DNA of 64,000 bases from Pseudobutyrivibrio ruminis (GTDB taxonomy: Bacteria; Bacillota; Clostridia; Lachnospirales; Lachnospiraceae): the NCBI RefSeq assembly GCF_015057245.1, contig NZ_SVET01000003.1, positions 124,001 to 188,000 on the forward strand, in the 5' to 3' direction. The notes under the pieces are model-generated. The model worked only from the letters and a program-made list of their open reading frames with translations. It did not search any database and was not told where the DNA came from. The translations under genes were made by a program, and so were the position numbers. Shown here piece after piece: positions 43,001 through 51,448 of the stretch (position 1 is its first letter; every line of letters starts with the position of its first letter).

Positions 43001-43599
43001 ATTGCATCCATGTTAACCATTTCTTTAAGATCTGCATAATCCCACTTTTCAATCTTCTGAATCTCGTGAGATGTACGGAAACCATCAAAGAAGTTAAGTA
43101 CTGGAACATGTCCCTCGATAGCTGCAAGGTGAGCTACTGGAGCAAGATCCATAACTTCCTGTGGATTTGTCTCGCATAACATAGCGAAACCTGTCTGACG
43201 ACAAGCGTAAACATCGGAATGATCACCAAAGATGTTAAGTGACTGTGTAGCAACTGTACGAGCTGATACATCGAATACACAAGGAAGCTGCTCTGCAGCG
43301 ATCTTGTACATATTAGGGATCATAAGAAGAAGTCCCTGTGAAGCTGTGAATGTAGTTGTGAGTGCACCTGCACCAAGTGAACCGTGAACGGCACCTGCGG
43401 CACCTGCCTCAGACTCCATCTCTACAACCTTTACTTGATTTCCAAAAATGTTTTCAAGGCCTGCTGCTGACCACTGATCAACAAAGTCGGCCATTGGGCT
43501 GGATGGTGTGATAGGGTAAATAGCAGCGACGTCTGTAAACGCATAAGCAACGTGTGCTGCAGCCTGGTTACCATCCATAGACTGTTTTGCTCTTGGCAT
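40066..43599 (-). CDS. nifJ: Pyruvate:ferredoxin (flavodoxin) oxidoreductase
   Basis: A 1177-residue single-chain PFOR, full length. It oxidises pyruvate and CoA to acetyl-CoA and CO2 and reduces ferredoxin. Domains run from the pyrimidine-binding domain (YPITPSSPMADFVDQW) through two 4Fe-4S clusters (CIQCNQCAFVC and CMGCGECTTVC) to the thiamine diphosphate domain (GGDGWAYDIGFGGLDHV), with the proximal-cluster CAGCAETSYA. A cytoplasmic enzyme central to anaerobic energy metabolism. Monocistronic with its own promoter and terminator. Confidence 0.97.
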   Translation of the reverse strand: MPRAKQSMDGNQAAAHVAYAFTDVAAIYPITPSSPMADFVDQWSAAGLENIFGNQVKVVEMESEAGAAGAVHGSLGAGALTTTFTASQGLLLMIPNMYKIAAEQLPCVFDVSARTVATQSLNIFGDHSDVYACRQTGFAMLCETNPQEVMDLAPVAHLAAIEGHVPVLNFFDGFRTSHEIQKIEKWDYADLKEMVNMDAIAEFRARALNPEHPTMRGSHENGDVFFQHREACNTAYDNFPAVVQKYMDKVNAKLGTDYKLFNYYGAADADRIIIAMGSINDVAEEVIDYLNAHGEKVGVLKVRLYRPWSSEAFLSALPKTVKKIAILDRTKEPGALADPLYLDVATTLREAGLNDIVICGGRYGLGSKDTPPSSVFAVYKELEKDAPKSRFTIGIVDDVTNLSLPEVKPAPITSAPGTKECKFWGLGGDGTVGANKNSTKIIGDHTDKYIQAYFQYDSKKTGGVTISHLRFGDNPIKSPYYINQADFVACHNPAYVTQGMKMVQDVKPGGVFMINCQWSDEELEQHLNAEAKKYIADNNIQLYTINAIDKAIEIGMGKRTNTILQSAFFKLADVMPIDQAVEYMKAAAKKSYGKKGDDVVQMNYNAIDAGVDAVHKVNVPDSWKNPTPDAPKAELEGRPELVKMVKNLLEPISKMDGDSLPVSAFVGNPNGQFELGASAYEKRGTAVTVPTWDETKCIQCNQCAFVCSHATIRPFLLTEDEVKAAPANIKLADTKPKASELKYTMSVSPLDCMGCGECTTVCPVGAITMVPQAEEADEQPVFNYLVANVGRKEAAGSDLTVKGSQFNQPLLEFSGSCAGCAETSYARLITQLFGEHMYISNATGCSSIWGGPAATSPFTVNKDSKKGPAWCNSLFEDNAQHGMGMEVGQKYLRERAIESAKKAAEAGSAELKAAFAKFEETINSTRENGAATDVLVAELEKNGSEDAKAALALKDYLAKKSVWIFGGDGWAYDIGFGGLDHVLASGENVNVMVFDTEMYSNTGGQASKASNIGEVCQFAASGKEMSKKSLSEIAMSYGYVYVAQIALGANMAQAVKVLAEAEAYNGPSLIIGYAPCELHGVKGGMNHCQDEMKKAVEAGYWNLFSFNPDLKKEGKNPFTLTSKEGDYSKYQDFLANETRYSRLTKAFPERAERLFALNEETAKERYAHLKKLVDLYS

Positions 43600-43689
43600 T
43601 TTTAAATCCTCCTTATTATATAGGACATTTTATAGTTACTAGGATTGGAGAATATAACACCGGCCCCAACCCCACAATGTCGTAAGTTT

Positions 43690-43718
43690 ATGATAGAACT
43701 AATGAAAAATTTTTTCAA
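43690..43718 (-). promoter_or_regulatory. Probable sigma-A promoter of PFOR
   Basis: Minus strand: TTGAAA (43713-43718), 17-nt spacer, TATCAT (43690-43695), giving a leader of about 85 nt. The 346-bp gap 43600-43945 otherwise holds only the guaB promoter and AT-rich sequence. Confidence 0.55.
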
Positions 43719-43875
43719 CAGAACAAGGTATCATTTCTGTTTATTTTAGAGTACAAAATTGTAAATTTTTTTTGTTTTTGTCCTCACAGGCGGACATTTG
43801 TCTTCCATGGAGTTACATGTCAAAAAAACTTTCTTCCAATTGCAAAAAATCAGCATATTTATTCAAATAATTTTA

Positions 43876-43904
43876 TTGACTAACGGAACTTTGTTAAATA
43901 TAAT
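43876..43904 (+). promoter_or_regulatory. Sigma-A promoter of guaB
   Basis: TTGACT (43876-43881), 17-nt spacer, TATAAT (43899-43904). The leader is about 35 nt, too short for a purine riboswitch. Confidence 0.8.
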
Positions 43905-43945
43905 TTTAAAAAATTTATGTTCATTAAAGAAAGAGAGGTTGTTTT

Positions 43946-45403
43946 ATGGCATCGATTATTGGTGATGGCATTACTTTCGACGACGTCTTACTGGTTCCTC
44001 AGTATTCGGAAGTAACTCCAAATCTTATTGATCTTCACACTAACTTAACTAAAAAAATTAAACTCAACATTCCTATGATGAGTGCTGCTATGGATACTGT
44101 TACAGAATCCCGCATGGCAATCGCTATGGCTCGTCAGGGTGGTATCGGTATCATCCACAAGAATATGTCTATCGAAGCTCAGGCTGAAGAAGTAGACAGA
44201 GTTAAGCGTTCTGAGAACGGCGTTATCACTGACCCATTCTTCTTAGGACCAGACAACACACTTGCTGAAGCAAACGAACTTATGGGTAAGTTCAGAATCT
44301 CAGGTGTACCTATCACAAAGGAAGACGGCACACTTATCGGTATCATCACCAATCGTGACCTTAAATTCGAAACTGACTTTTCTAAAAAAATTAGCGAATC
44401 AATGACCTCAGAAGGTCTTATCACAGCAAAGGAAGGTATCTCTTTAGAAGAGGCAAAGGAAATTCTTGCAAAGTCTCGTAAAGAAAAGCTTCCTATCGTA
44501 GACGAAAACTTCAAGCTCAAGGGACTTATCACAATTAAAGATATTGAGAAGCAGATTAAATATCCTAACGCTGCAAAGGATGACCAGGGTCGTCTTCTCT
44601 GTGGTGCTGGTGTTGGAATCACCGGAAATATGATGGAGCGTGTTGAAGCCTTAGTTAACGCTCAGGTTGACGTTATCGTAATGGATTCAGCTCACGGTCA
44701 CTCAAAGAACATTATCGATGCTGTAAAGAAAGTTAAGGCTGCTTACCCTGATCTTCAGGTTATCGCAGGAAATATTGCTACTGGCGATGCTACTCGCGCT
44801 CTTATTGAGGCCGGTGCAGACGCCGTTAAGGTTGGTATTGGACCTGGTTCAATCTGTACAACACGTGTTGTTGCAGGTATTGGTGTTCCACAGATTTCTG
44901 CAATCATGGAATGCTACGAAGTTGCAAAGGAATACGGTATTCCAATCATCGCTGATGGCGGTATCAAGTACTCAGGTGATATGACAAAGGCTCTCGCTGC
45001 TGGTGGTTCAGTATGTATGATGGGTTCAATGTTTGCAGGATGTGATGAAGCTCCTGGTTCATTCGAGCTCTTCCAGGGTCGTAAGTACAAGGTATACCGT
45101 GGTATGGGTTCTCTTGCAGCTATGGAAAACGGTTCAAAGGATCGTTACTTCCAGGAAGGTGCAAAGAAGCTTGTTCCTGAAGGAGTTGAAGGACGTGTTG
45201 CTTACAAGGGAAGCCTTGAAGACGTTATCTTCCAGCTCGTTGGTGGTATCCGTTCAGGTATGGGTTACTGTGGTTGCCCTACTATTCCAGAGCTTCAGGA
45301 GCGTGGAAAATTCGTTAAGATTTCCGCTGCTTCACTTAAGGAATCTCATCCACATGATATTCACATCACAAAGGAAGCTCCTAACTACTCAGTAGAAGGC
45401 TAA
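43946..45403 (+). CDS. guaB: IMP dehydrogenase
   Basis: A 485-residue IMPDH that makes XMP in guanine nucleotide synthesis. TFDDVLLVPQYSEV at the N terminus, two CBS motifs (residues about 95-205), catalytic cysteine in GPGSICTTRVVAG, and the flap region RGMGSLAAM. Full length. Its codon use leans to C-ending codons more than its neighbours, as expected of a highly expressed gene. Repeat copy B, ending in seven T, follows as the likely terminator. Confidence 0.97.
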   Translation: MASIIGDGITFDDVLLVPQYSEVTPNLIDLHTNLTKKIKLNIPMMSAAMDTVTESRMAIAMARQGGIGIIHKNMSIEAQAEEVDRVKRSENGVITDPFFLGPDNTLAEANELMGKFRISGVPITKEDGTLIGIITNRDLKFETDFSKKISESMTSEGLITAKEGISLEEAKEILAKSRKEKLPIVDENFKLKGLITIKDIEKQIKYPNAAKDDQGRLLCGAGVGITGNMMERVEALVNAQVDVIVMDSAHGHSKNIIDAVKKVKAAYPDLQVIAGNIATGDATRALIEAGADAVKVGIGPGSICTTRVVAGIGVPQISAIMECYEVAKEYGIPIIADGGIKYSGDMTKALAAGGSVCMMGSMFAGCDEAPGSFELFQGRKYKVYRGMGSLAAMENGSKDRYFQEGAKKLVPEGVEGRVAYKGSLEDVIFQLVGGIRSGMGYCGCPTIPELQERGKFVKISAASLKESHPHDIHITKEAPNYSVEG

Positions 45404-45423
45404 TCTAAATAAATAATACAAAA

Positions 45424-45523
45424 AGCCAGACTGTTACGGCTACAAGCCTACTGATTTCTCCGCTCGATGAAATATCTCGCTTGAGAAATAGTAGAGCTTG
45501 TTACCTACAGCCTGACTTTTTTT
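45424..45523 (+). repeat. Structured intergenic repeat, copy B (guaB terminator)
   Basis: Nested stems CTGT/ACAG, ACAAGC/GCTTGT, CTAC/GTAG and ATTTCTC/GAGAAAT. The inner two differ completely from copies A, C and D yet still pair. The outer part is extended by AAAAAGCCAG / CTGACTTTTT, which turns this copy into a terminator between convergent guaB and putP. Confidence 0.75.
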
Positions 45524-45538
45524 GTTTGTGTAAAATAT

Positions 45539-47053
45539 CTACTTTATAGATTCGAACTCGGCCACTATCTCGCGTTCTGGTGCTGGTGTAAGCAAGCTTA
45601 CAACTACGCAAAGAACAAGGGCTACGATGAAACCTGGAAGTAATTCGTAGATTCCAAATACACCACCAAGTGGTTTGATAAGAAACTTCCAAATAAATAT
45701 CATTACACCGCCACCGATCATTCCTGCGATGGCACCATATCGATTTGCTCTCTTCCAAAACAGCGCCAAAAGCATTATTGGTCCAAATGCTGCGCCAAAT
45801 CCTGCCCATGCAAATGAAACAATTCCAAATACAGAGCTATTAGGGTCTCTTGCAATGATTACACCTACAACCGCAATAGCGATAAGAACTATTCTTGCCA
45901 TTACCATCTGCATATGCTCTGAAAGTTCAATTCCAAAAGTCTCATGCAAAATGTTTTCTGAAACTGATGAAGAGGCTGCAAGCATCTGCGAATCACAGGT
46001 AGACATTGTGCATGCCAAGATACCTGCAAGAATTACACCTGCTAAAAGTGATGCTAAAAATCCATGCTCTGCTAATGTCTGAGCAATGATAACAATAGCT
46101 CTTTCTGAATCTTCAAGCTCTGGAAGTGCCCCTGCATGCACCATTGTTCTTGTCATAACACCGATAAAAATTGCAACGCCCATTGCAATAAATACCCAAA
46201 CGGTAGAAATGCGACGGCTAAGCTTAATCTTTTCTGGATCCTCGATTGCCATAAATCTAAGAAGGATATGTGGCATTCCAAAATATCCTAATCCCCATGC
46301 CATGGTTGAGATAATTGTAATCAATCCACCATATGACACGCGACTGCTTGTTGCAAAATCATAAGTTGCAAGAAGGCTAATATAACCATCAAGTGAAAGT
46401 GAATAATCCTGAACAGTAGCTACTCCTCCTACAGTTGATAAGCCAAAACAAACAACTGCAATAAGAGCTACCGTCATAATAATTGACTGGAGAAAGTCTG
46501 TAACTGATGCTGCAGTAAATCCACCTGTAGCTGTATAGCCAATGATTACTGCTGCAGATACAAGCATCGCGATTGTGTAATCAAGTCCAAACAAAGATGA
46601 GAAAAGCTTGCCGCATGCAGCGAATCCAGAACCTACATAAGGTACAAAGAATACTACAATGATAAGTGATGATGCCACCATCAAGATGTGGCTTTTGTCT
46701 CTGAATCTATGTTCAAAGAAATCTGGTATTGTAACCGAATTGTTTTTCTCAGAATATTTGCGAAGTCTTTTTGCAACGATTAACCAGTTTACATATGTTC
46801 CAATTCCAAGACCAAGTGCTGTCCAGAACACATCACAAATACCTGATGCATAAGCGATTCCAGGAAGACCCATCAAAAGCCATGAGGACATATCCGATGC
46901 TTCAGCACTCATTGCTGTAACAAATGGTCCAAGCTTTCTACCACCTAAATAATAATCGCCAATAGTCTGATTGTCCTTTGCAAAAGTGGCACCCATAATA
47001 AGCAATGCCGCAAGGTACACTACAATTGCAATAACTATTCCTAGTGTTGCCAT
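45539..47053 (-). CDS. putP: Sodium/proline symporter (SSS family)
   Basis: A 504-residue sodium:solute symporter with about 13 membrane helices. SAEASDMSSWLLMGLPG and FFVPYVGSGFAACGK match PutP-type proline carriers. It starts 11 bases after the amino-acid ABC ATPase gene, so it is probably the fourth gene of that operon. This suggests joint control of proline and another amino acid. Confidence 0.88.
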   Translation of the reverse strand: MATLGIVIAIVVYLAALLIMGATFAKDNQTIGDYYLGGRKLGPFVTAMSAEASDMSSWLLMGLPGIAYASGICDVFWTALGLGIGTYVNWLIVAKRLRKYSEKNNSVTIPDFFEHRFRDKSHILMVASSLIIVVFFVPYVGSGFAACGKLFSSLFGLDYTIAMLVSAAVIIGYTATGGFTAASVTDFLQSIIMTVALIAVVCFGLSTVGGVATVQDYSLSLDGYISLLATYDFATSSRVSYGGLITIISTMAWGLGYFGMPHILLRFMAIEDPEKIKLSRRISTVWVFIAMGVAIFIGVMTRTMVHAGALPELEDSERAIVIIAQTLAEHGFLASLLAGVILAGILACTMSTCDSQMLAASSSVSENILHETFGIELSEHMQMVMARIVLIAIAVVGVIIARDPNSSVFGIVSFAWAGFGAAFGPIMLLALFWKRANRYGAIAGMIGGGVMIFIWKFLIKPLGGVFGIYELLPGFIVALVLCVVVSLLTPAPEREIVAEFESIK

Positions 47054-47064
47054 TTTATTCTCCT

Positions 47065-47817
47065 CTACTTAAGATAATTTGATAAGAACTGTCTAGTTCG
47101 TTCCTCCCCTGGATTGTCGATAACCTGAGCCGGAGTTCCCTGCTCAGCTATCACTCCGCCATCCATGAAAATAATTTCATCTGATACTTCTCTTGCAAAA
47201 CCAATTTCGTGTGTAACGATAATCATGGTTGTGTGATTGTCAGCAAGCTCTCTGATAACCTTTAAGACTTCCCCTGTAAGCTCTGGGTCAAGAGCTGATG
47301 TAGGTTCGTCAAAGCAAAGGATGTCAGGTTTGAGTGCAAGAGCACGTGCTATTGCTACTCTTTGCTGCTGACCGCCAGATAACTGGTGCGGATAGTTATC
47401 CATTCTATCCGAAAGTCCCATTTTATTCAAAAGAATTTTTCCCTCTTCCAAAATTTCAGCCTGACTTTTGCCGTTATTTTCAAGCTTTGGAGCCAAAATA
47501 ACATTTTCTAAAGCTGTATACTGAGGGAACAGATTGAACTGCTGGAATACCATTCCGAAGTGCAATCTCTTTTCTCTTAAATTCTCATTTTTTCCTGGTT
47601 TATTGTTGCCATCAAAAAGAAGATTTCCATTAACAGTAATTGTTCCTGAATCTGGAGTTTCAAGGAAGTTTAAGCATCTAAGTAAGGTTGTCTTACCACT
47701 TCCAGAGCTTCCAAGAATAGAAAGAGTCTGCCCCTTTTCCATATCAAAGCTAATGCCCTTTAGGATTTCTTCTCTATCAAAACTTTTTCTAATATCTTTA
47801 ACTTCTAATATCGCCAT
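47065..47817 (-). CDS. Polar amino acid ABC transporter ATP-binding protein
   Basis: A 250-residue GlnQ/HisP-type ATPase: Walker A GSSGSGKTT, Q-loop MVFQQFNLFP, signature LSGGQQQRV, Walker B LCFDEP, switch VTHEIGFAREV. It energises the permease encoded 12 bases upstream. Confidence 0.93.
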   Translation of the reverse strand: MAILEVKDIRKSFDREEILKGISFDMEKGQTLSILGSSGSGKTTLLRCLNFLETPDSGTITVNGNLLFDGNNKPGKNENLREKRLHFGMVFQQFNLFPQYTALENVILAPKLENNGKSQAEILEEGKILLNKMGLSDRMDNYPHQLSGGQQQRVAIARALALKPDILCFDEPTSALDPELTGEVLKVIRELADNHTTMIIVTHEIGFAREVSDEIIFMDGGVIAEQGTPAQVIDNPGEERTRQFLSNYLK

Positions 47818-47829
47818 AGTTCACATCCA

Positions 47830-48486
47830 TTATTTAAAGTAGTCTAATTTCTTTTCTATGTAGCCAAAAAGTAATGTAAGCAATCCGCTGAATATCAAAT
47901 AGAATACGCCAGTGTAGAAAAGTGGCCAAATGATTCCAGCACTCTTTATAAATCTCTCGCCTTCCCAAATAATTTCATAAAATGCGATAACTCTGGCAAG
48001 AGATGTATCCTTTACAAGGGTGATAACTTCGTTTGAGATAGGTGGAACAATTCTCTTTACTACCTGAAGAAGTATGATTCTGAAGAAGGTTTGCTGTCTT
48101 GTAAGTCCAAGCACCGCGGCAGCTTCATATTGTCCCTTTGGAATAGATTGGATTCCTCCACGGAAGATTTCACTGAAATAGCATGCATAATTGATTACAA
48201 AGGCAACAAGCGCCGCTGTGAATCTGCCTGAATCTCCTGAACCCCACAAATTTACGCCAAAGAATATGCCAGGGCCGTAAAAAATAATCAGCAGCTGTAA
48301 CATAAGCGGAGTACCTCGAACCACCCATATGATAAATCTTATAGGCATTCTCACTACAGAGGTCCTGCTCATGGAACCAAAGCTAATTATCAGCCCCAGT
48401 GGTAAAGAGAATAATAAAGTTAGTGAAAAAAGCTTTAGGGTTCCGAAGAACCCCTCTAAAAGCGATATTGTAACCGTTGAAAACAT
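47830..48486 (-). CDS. Polar amino acid ABC transporter permease
   Basis: A 218-residue HisM/GlnP-type permease with about five helices and the coupling loop YEAAAVLGLTRQQTFFRIILLQ. A single permease gene implies a homodimer. It is encoded between the binding protein and the ATPase. Confidence 0.92.
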   Translation of the reverse strand: MFSTVTISLLEGFFGTLKLFSLTLLFSLPLGLIISFGSMSRTSVVRMPIRFIIWVVRGTPLMLQLLIIFYGPGIFFGVNLWGSGDSGRFTAALVAFVINYACYFSEIFRGGIQSIPKGQYEAAAVLGLTRQQTFFRIILLQVVKRIVPPISNEVITLVKDTSLARVIAFYEIIWEGERFIKSAGIIWPLFYTGVFYLIFSGLLTLLFGYIEKKLDYFK

Positions 48487-48516
48487 GTTGTTAATAATCC
48501 TTTTTATAATTTTCGA

Positions 48517-49359
48517 TTACTGCTCTACAACGGCATCCTGTACACCGTATGTTTCAGCAATTTCTGTCATTGTGCCATCTGCATAGAGAGCCTTGAACTG
48601 GTCGTTAATATATGCAGCTAAATCAGAACCCTTTCTGCAGCCAACACCATACTCCTCTGTTGTAAGCTCTACAGTGTGTGTAAGGTCAGGATAGCTTGTT
48701 CCCTCTCCAACCATAGCACCTGCCATAAGAAGATCGATGATGCAAGCATCAGATGTGCCAGCAGCAACTTCCATAACTGCATCTGCCTGAGATTTTACAG
48801 CTACATAATCGAAGCCATTGTCTGTAGCAGCTGCCTCGCCAGCAGAACCTGACTCAACAGCAAAGCTAAGTTCCTTTGCATCATCTACAGATGTTACAGC
48901 AGCAGCCTTGTCAGCATTTACAACTATAACCTGAGCGTTATTGCAGTATGCATTTGTTGTCTCCATTGCGTTTGTAACCTCTGGAGTAAGTGTCATACCA
49001 TTCCATACAACATCAATTGATTTGTTCTCAAGCTCAAGGATTTTGTTATCCCAATCGATTTCAACAAACTCTACATCTACGCCAAGGCTATCGGCTACTG
49101 CCTTTGCCATATCAGCGTCAAAGCCAATCCAATCACCATTATCGTCCTTGTAATCCATAGGAGCAAAATCTGTGATACCAACGATAAGCTTACCCTTCTC
49201 CTGAATGTAAGCTACATCGCTTTCAGCTGACTCAGTTGATTCAGTTGCTTCTGCTGTATCAGATGTATTCTCTGTTTGGCTTGTCTGGTCCGCTCCACAT
49301 GCAACAAACCCCATAGCCATTGTTAATGTCATAATAGTAGCCAATAATCTCTTCTTCAT
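48517..49359 (-). CDS. Amino acid ABC transporter substrate-binding lipoprotein
   Basis: A 280-residue family 3 solute-binding lipoprotein. Signal peptide with lipobox GFVAC, Thr/Ser/Glu linker, then the fold beginning KLIVGITDFAPMDYKDDNG and FDADMAKAVADSLGV. The exact amino acid is not readable. First gene of the operon; its promoter region carries twin palindromes. Confidence 0.9.
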   Translation of the reverse strand: MKKRLLATIMTLTMAMGFVACGADQTSQTENTSDTAEATESTESAESDVAYIQEKGKLIVGITDFAPMDYKDDNGDWIGFDADMAKAVADSLGVDVEFVEIDWDNKILELENKSIDVVWNGMTLTPEVTNAMETTNAYCNNAQVIVVNADKAAAVTSVDDAKELSFAVESGSAGEAAATDNGFDYVAVKSQADAVMEVAAGTSDACIIDLLMAGAMVGEGTSYPDLTHTVELTTEEYGVGCRKGSDLAAYINDQFKALYADGTMTEIAETYGVQDAVVEQ

Positions 49360-49392
49360 ATAATCCGCCTCCTAAAATTATGTTCAACGCAC

Positions 49393-49414
49393 TTTAGTGT
49401 GATAAATCACTAAA
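49393..49414. promoter_or_regulatory. Operator-like palindrome 1 of the amino-acid ABC operon
   Basis: TTTAGT, 10 bases, ACTAAA; the pairing extends one base inward to TTTAGTG / CACTAAA. It lies 34 bp upstream of the binding-protein start and has the same layout as the second palindrome 33 bp away. Confidence 0.6.
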
Positions 49415-49425
49415 CTATCTTATAC

Positions 49426-49447
49426 TTTAGTACATTATCATACTAAA
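49426..49447. promoter_or_regulatory. Operator-like palindrome 2 of the amino-acid ABC operon
   Basis: TTTAGT, 10 bases, ACTAAA; arms extend to TTTAGTA / TACTAAA. It directly abuts the stop codon of the MocR gene. Centre-to-centre distance to palindrome 1 is 33 bp, about three helical turns. Confidence 0.6.
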
Positions 49448-50731
49448 CTATTTTTGTAAACTATCATTTAATTTCTGGATAGCGTTATAAATATTTTCAG
49501 ACTCAATTTTACTGCAGGAAATCAGCATAGTTGCTGCGTTTTCAGAGGCTTCCAGTATATTAACTGCAACTTGTGAATCTTCTATTTGGGCAAGAATATT
49601 GTCTCCTTTAAGTTTCACTGCCATTTCCATTCCACTTTCCCCCATAATAATTTCTGCATTATCAGAGAAGTGTCTTTGGAGTGCTTCATACATTAGATTT
49701 CTTTTATCATCGTATAGACGTTTTATCTTTTTAATATGTCTATCCAGATGCCCGTCTCTTAAAAACTGAGTCAATGCAATCTGTTCAGCTTTAGAGGCTG
49801 TCTGGTTATACAAGCCTCTAAGCTGTAGATATTCCTTTCTGGCTTTTTTAGGAAGAATCAAAAAACTTATTCTTACGCTAGGCAGTAATACTCTTGAAAA
49901 AGATCCTAAGAAAGCAACATTCTCGCCACCAGTCATAGCATAAAGACTAGGCGTAGGTTTGCTAGAATAAACGAATTCATTTTGATAATCATCCTCTATA
50001 AGAAGGTGGTTGTTTTTTGTCACATGCTCCGCCAGCTCTCTACGTCGTTTCATAGGCATTACATCACCCCATTTTGTCATATAGGATGGGGTAACATAAA
50101 TAACATGACTATCTTTATCTCTAAAATTGACAGCGAAACCTGCGCTTTTAAACAGAATAGCTCCATCCATAAAATCCTTCGTAGGAAAAGATATAGTTTT
50201 TTCCCCAGGGATCAAAGGAATTAAAATCTGCAAAAGATTTTGGAAGCCAGCTCCAATCACAACATCATCTGCGCTACATATAATATTTCTATTCTTTCTA
50301 ACATATGCAGCAATCTCCTGACGTAAATCGTACTCACCTTGATTATCCGCATAGGACAGAAGTCTATCCTCCTGCCTTAGAGCAGATTTCATATATCTCC
50401 TCCATAGATTCAAGCAGGATACTGTTTTGTCCTCTCCTATAGTGGCTAAATCATATTCATAAAGCTTAGCATCAGGTTTTACAACCTGCTCATCTTGCTT
50501 CTCTGATGCATTATTGTTTTCCAACATATCAGAAACAAAATAGCCCACCTTTTCAACAGAATAAATATATCCGTCGGCGGCCAGCTGTAAAAACCCAGTC
50601 TCAATAGAAGTACGACTAACCCCAAGAATCTTTTCTGAAGTCCTTATAGACGGCATTTTATCGCCAGGTTTTAAGGCCCCCTCTTTCATTTGATTAATGT
50701 AATATTCACATACCTTTTCGTATACCTTCAT
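49448..50731 (-). CDS. MocR/PdxR-like GntR-family regulator with aminotransferase domain
   Basis: A 427-residue fusion of a GntR winged helix (residues 1-75; MPSIRTSEKILGVSRTSIE) and a fold-type I aminotransferase domain. MocR proteins usually bind PLP as a Schiff base. The active-site DDYQNEF is present, but the PLP lysine in the usual SK-x-L-x-P-x-x-R block is arginine here: R280 in GSFSRVLLPSVRISF. The gene is divergent from an ECF S-component and lies upstream of the amino-acid ABC operon. A role in vitamin B6 or amino-acid sensing is inferred. Confidence 0.85.
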   Translation of the reverse strand: MKVYEKVCEYYINQMKEGALKPGDKMPSIRTSEKILGVSRTSIETGFLQLAADGYIYSVEKVGYFVSDMLENNNASEKQDEQVVKPDAKLYEYDLATIGEDKTVSCLNLWRRYMKSALRQEDRLLSYADNQGEYDLRQEIAAYVRKNRNIICSADDVVIGAGFQNLLQILIPLIPGEKTISFPTKDFMDGAILFKSAGFAVNFRDKDSHVIYVTPSYMTKWGDVMPMKRRRELAEHVTKNNHLLIEDDYQNEFVYSSKPTPSLYAMTGGENVAFLGSFSRVLLPSVRISFLILPKKARKEYLQLRGLYNQTASKAEQIALTQFLRDGHLDRHIKKIKRLYDDKRNLMYEALQRHFSDNAEIIMGESGMEMAVKLKGDNILAQIEDSQVAVNILEASENAATMLISCSKIESENIYNAIQKLNDSLQK

Positions 50732-50855
50732 ATCTGTCCCCTAAAAAATAGTTAGTTTTGCGTATTTTTGTGATGTCAGTTTGGTGATATTATAGCTCCA
50801 ACATAACAAATGAGGAAGTACTTTTTCGCAGAATTTATTTAATGGGAGGACAAAC

Positions 50856-51425
50856 ATGAGTAACACAGCAACAAAATCAACTGTAAACACTTCAGATCAT
50901 ACACGCACCTTGATAACAGCCGCATTATTTGCCGCTCTTACATGCGTGGGTACAATGATTATAAAAATCCCAACGCCTACCATGGGATACATTCATCCAG
51001 GCGATGGATTCGTATTGCTATCAGGTCTTCTGTTGGGACCAATATGGGGAACTCTTGCAGCCGGAATCGGCTCTGCATTATCAGATTTAATTGGAGGCTA
51101 TTTTGTTTATGTACCAGCCACCTTTATTATAAAAGCTTTAACAGCCTTGACTGCCTATCTGGTTTTTAAATTGCTCAAGAAGGTGCTTAGCACAAAAACA
51201 GAATTGCCCCAATTAATTGTAAGTGGAATAATCGGGGAACTTGTTATGGTATTTGGTTATTTTATATTTGAAATTTTTATGCTTGCAATAGCAAACGGAA
51301 CGGATTTGCAAGCTGGTGTAATCGCCTCACTGGCTGGCATCATACCAAACCTTATCCAAGCTCTATTTGGTGTGATAATCGCCACTGTGCTATATCCATT
51401 CATAAAAAAATTGGCTGCCAATTAG
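50856..51425 (+). CDS. ECF transporter S-component, pyridoxine-type (PdxU-like)
   Basis: A 189-residue membrane protein with about six helices of the ECF S-component type (LITAALFAALTCVGTMIIKIP; GDGFVLLSGLLLGPIWGTLAAG). It captures a vitamin and uses a shared ECF energising module not in this window. Vitamin B6 is the likely substrate because the divergent neighbour is a MocR-type regulator; this is inference. The intergenic stretch carries the direct repeats GTTAGTTTTG and GTCAGTTTGG, 24 bp apart, of a kind MocR proteins may bind. Confidence 0.8.
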   Translation: MSNTATKSTVNTSDHTRTLITAALFAALTCVGTMIIKIPTPTMGYIHPGDGFVLLSGLLLGPIWGTLAAGIGSALSDLIGGYFVYVPATFIIKALTALTAYLVFKLLKKVLSTKTELPQLIVSGIIGELVMVFGYFIFEIFMLAIANGTDLQAGVIASLAGIIPNLIQALFGVIIATVLYPFIKKLAAN

Positions 51426-51436
51426 GCAGCCAATTT
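51408..51436 (+). terminator. Terminator overlapping the S-component stop codon
   Basis: AAATTGGCTGCC / GGCAGCCAATTT with a 5-nt loop that contains the stop codon, followed by TTT. It may also serve aspS on the minus strand. Confidence 0.85.
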
Positions 51437-51448
51437 TTTATCTAAATA

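Noticed and set aside
43600..43945. Purine riboswitch before guaB
   Set aside because: The promoter lies only about 40 bases before the start codon, leaving no room for an aptamer.
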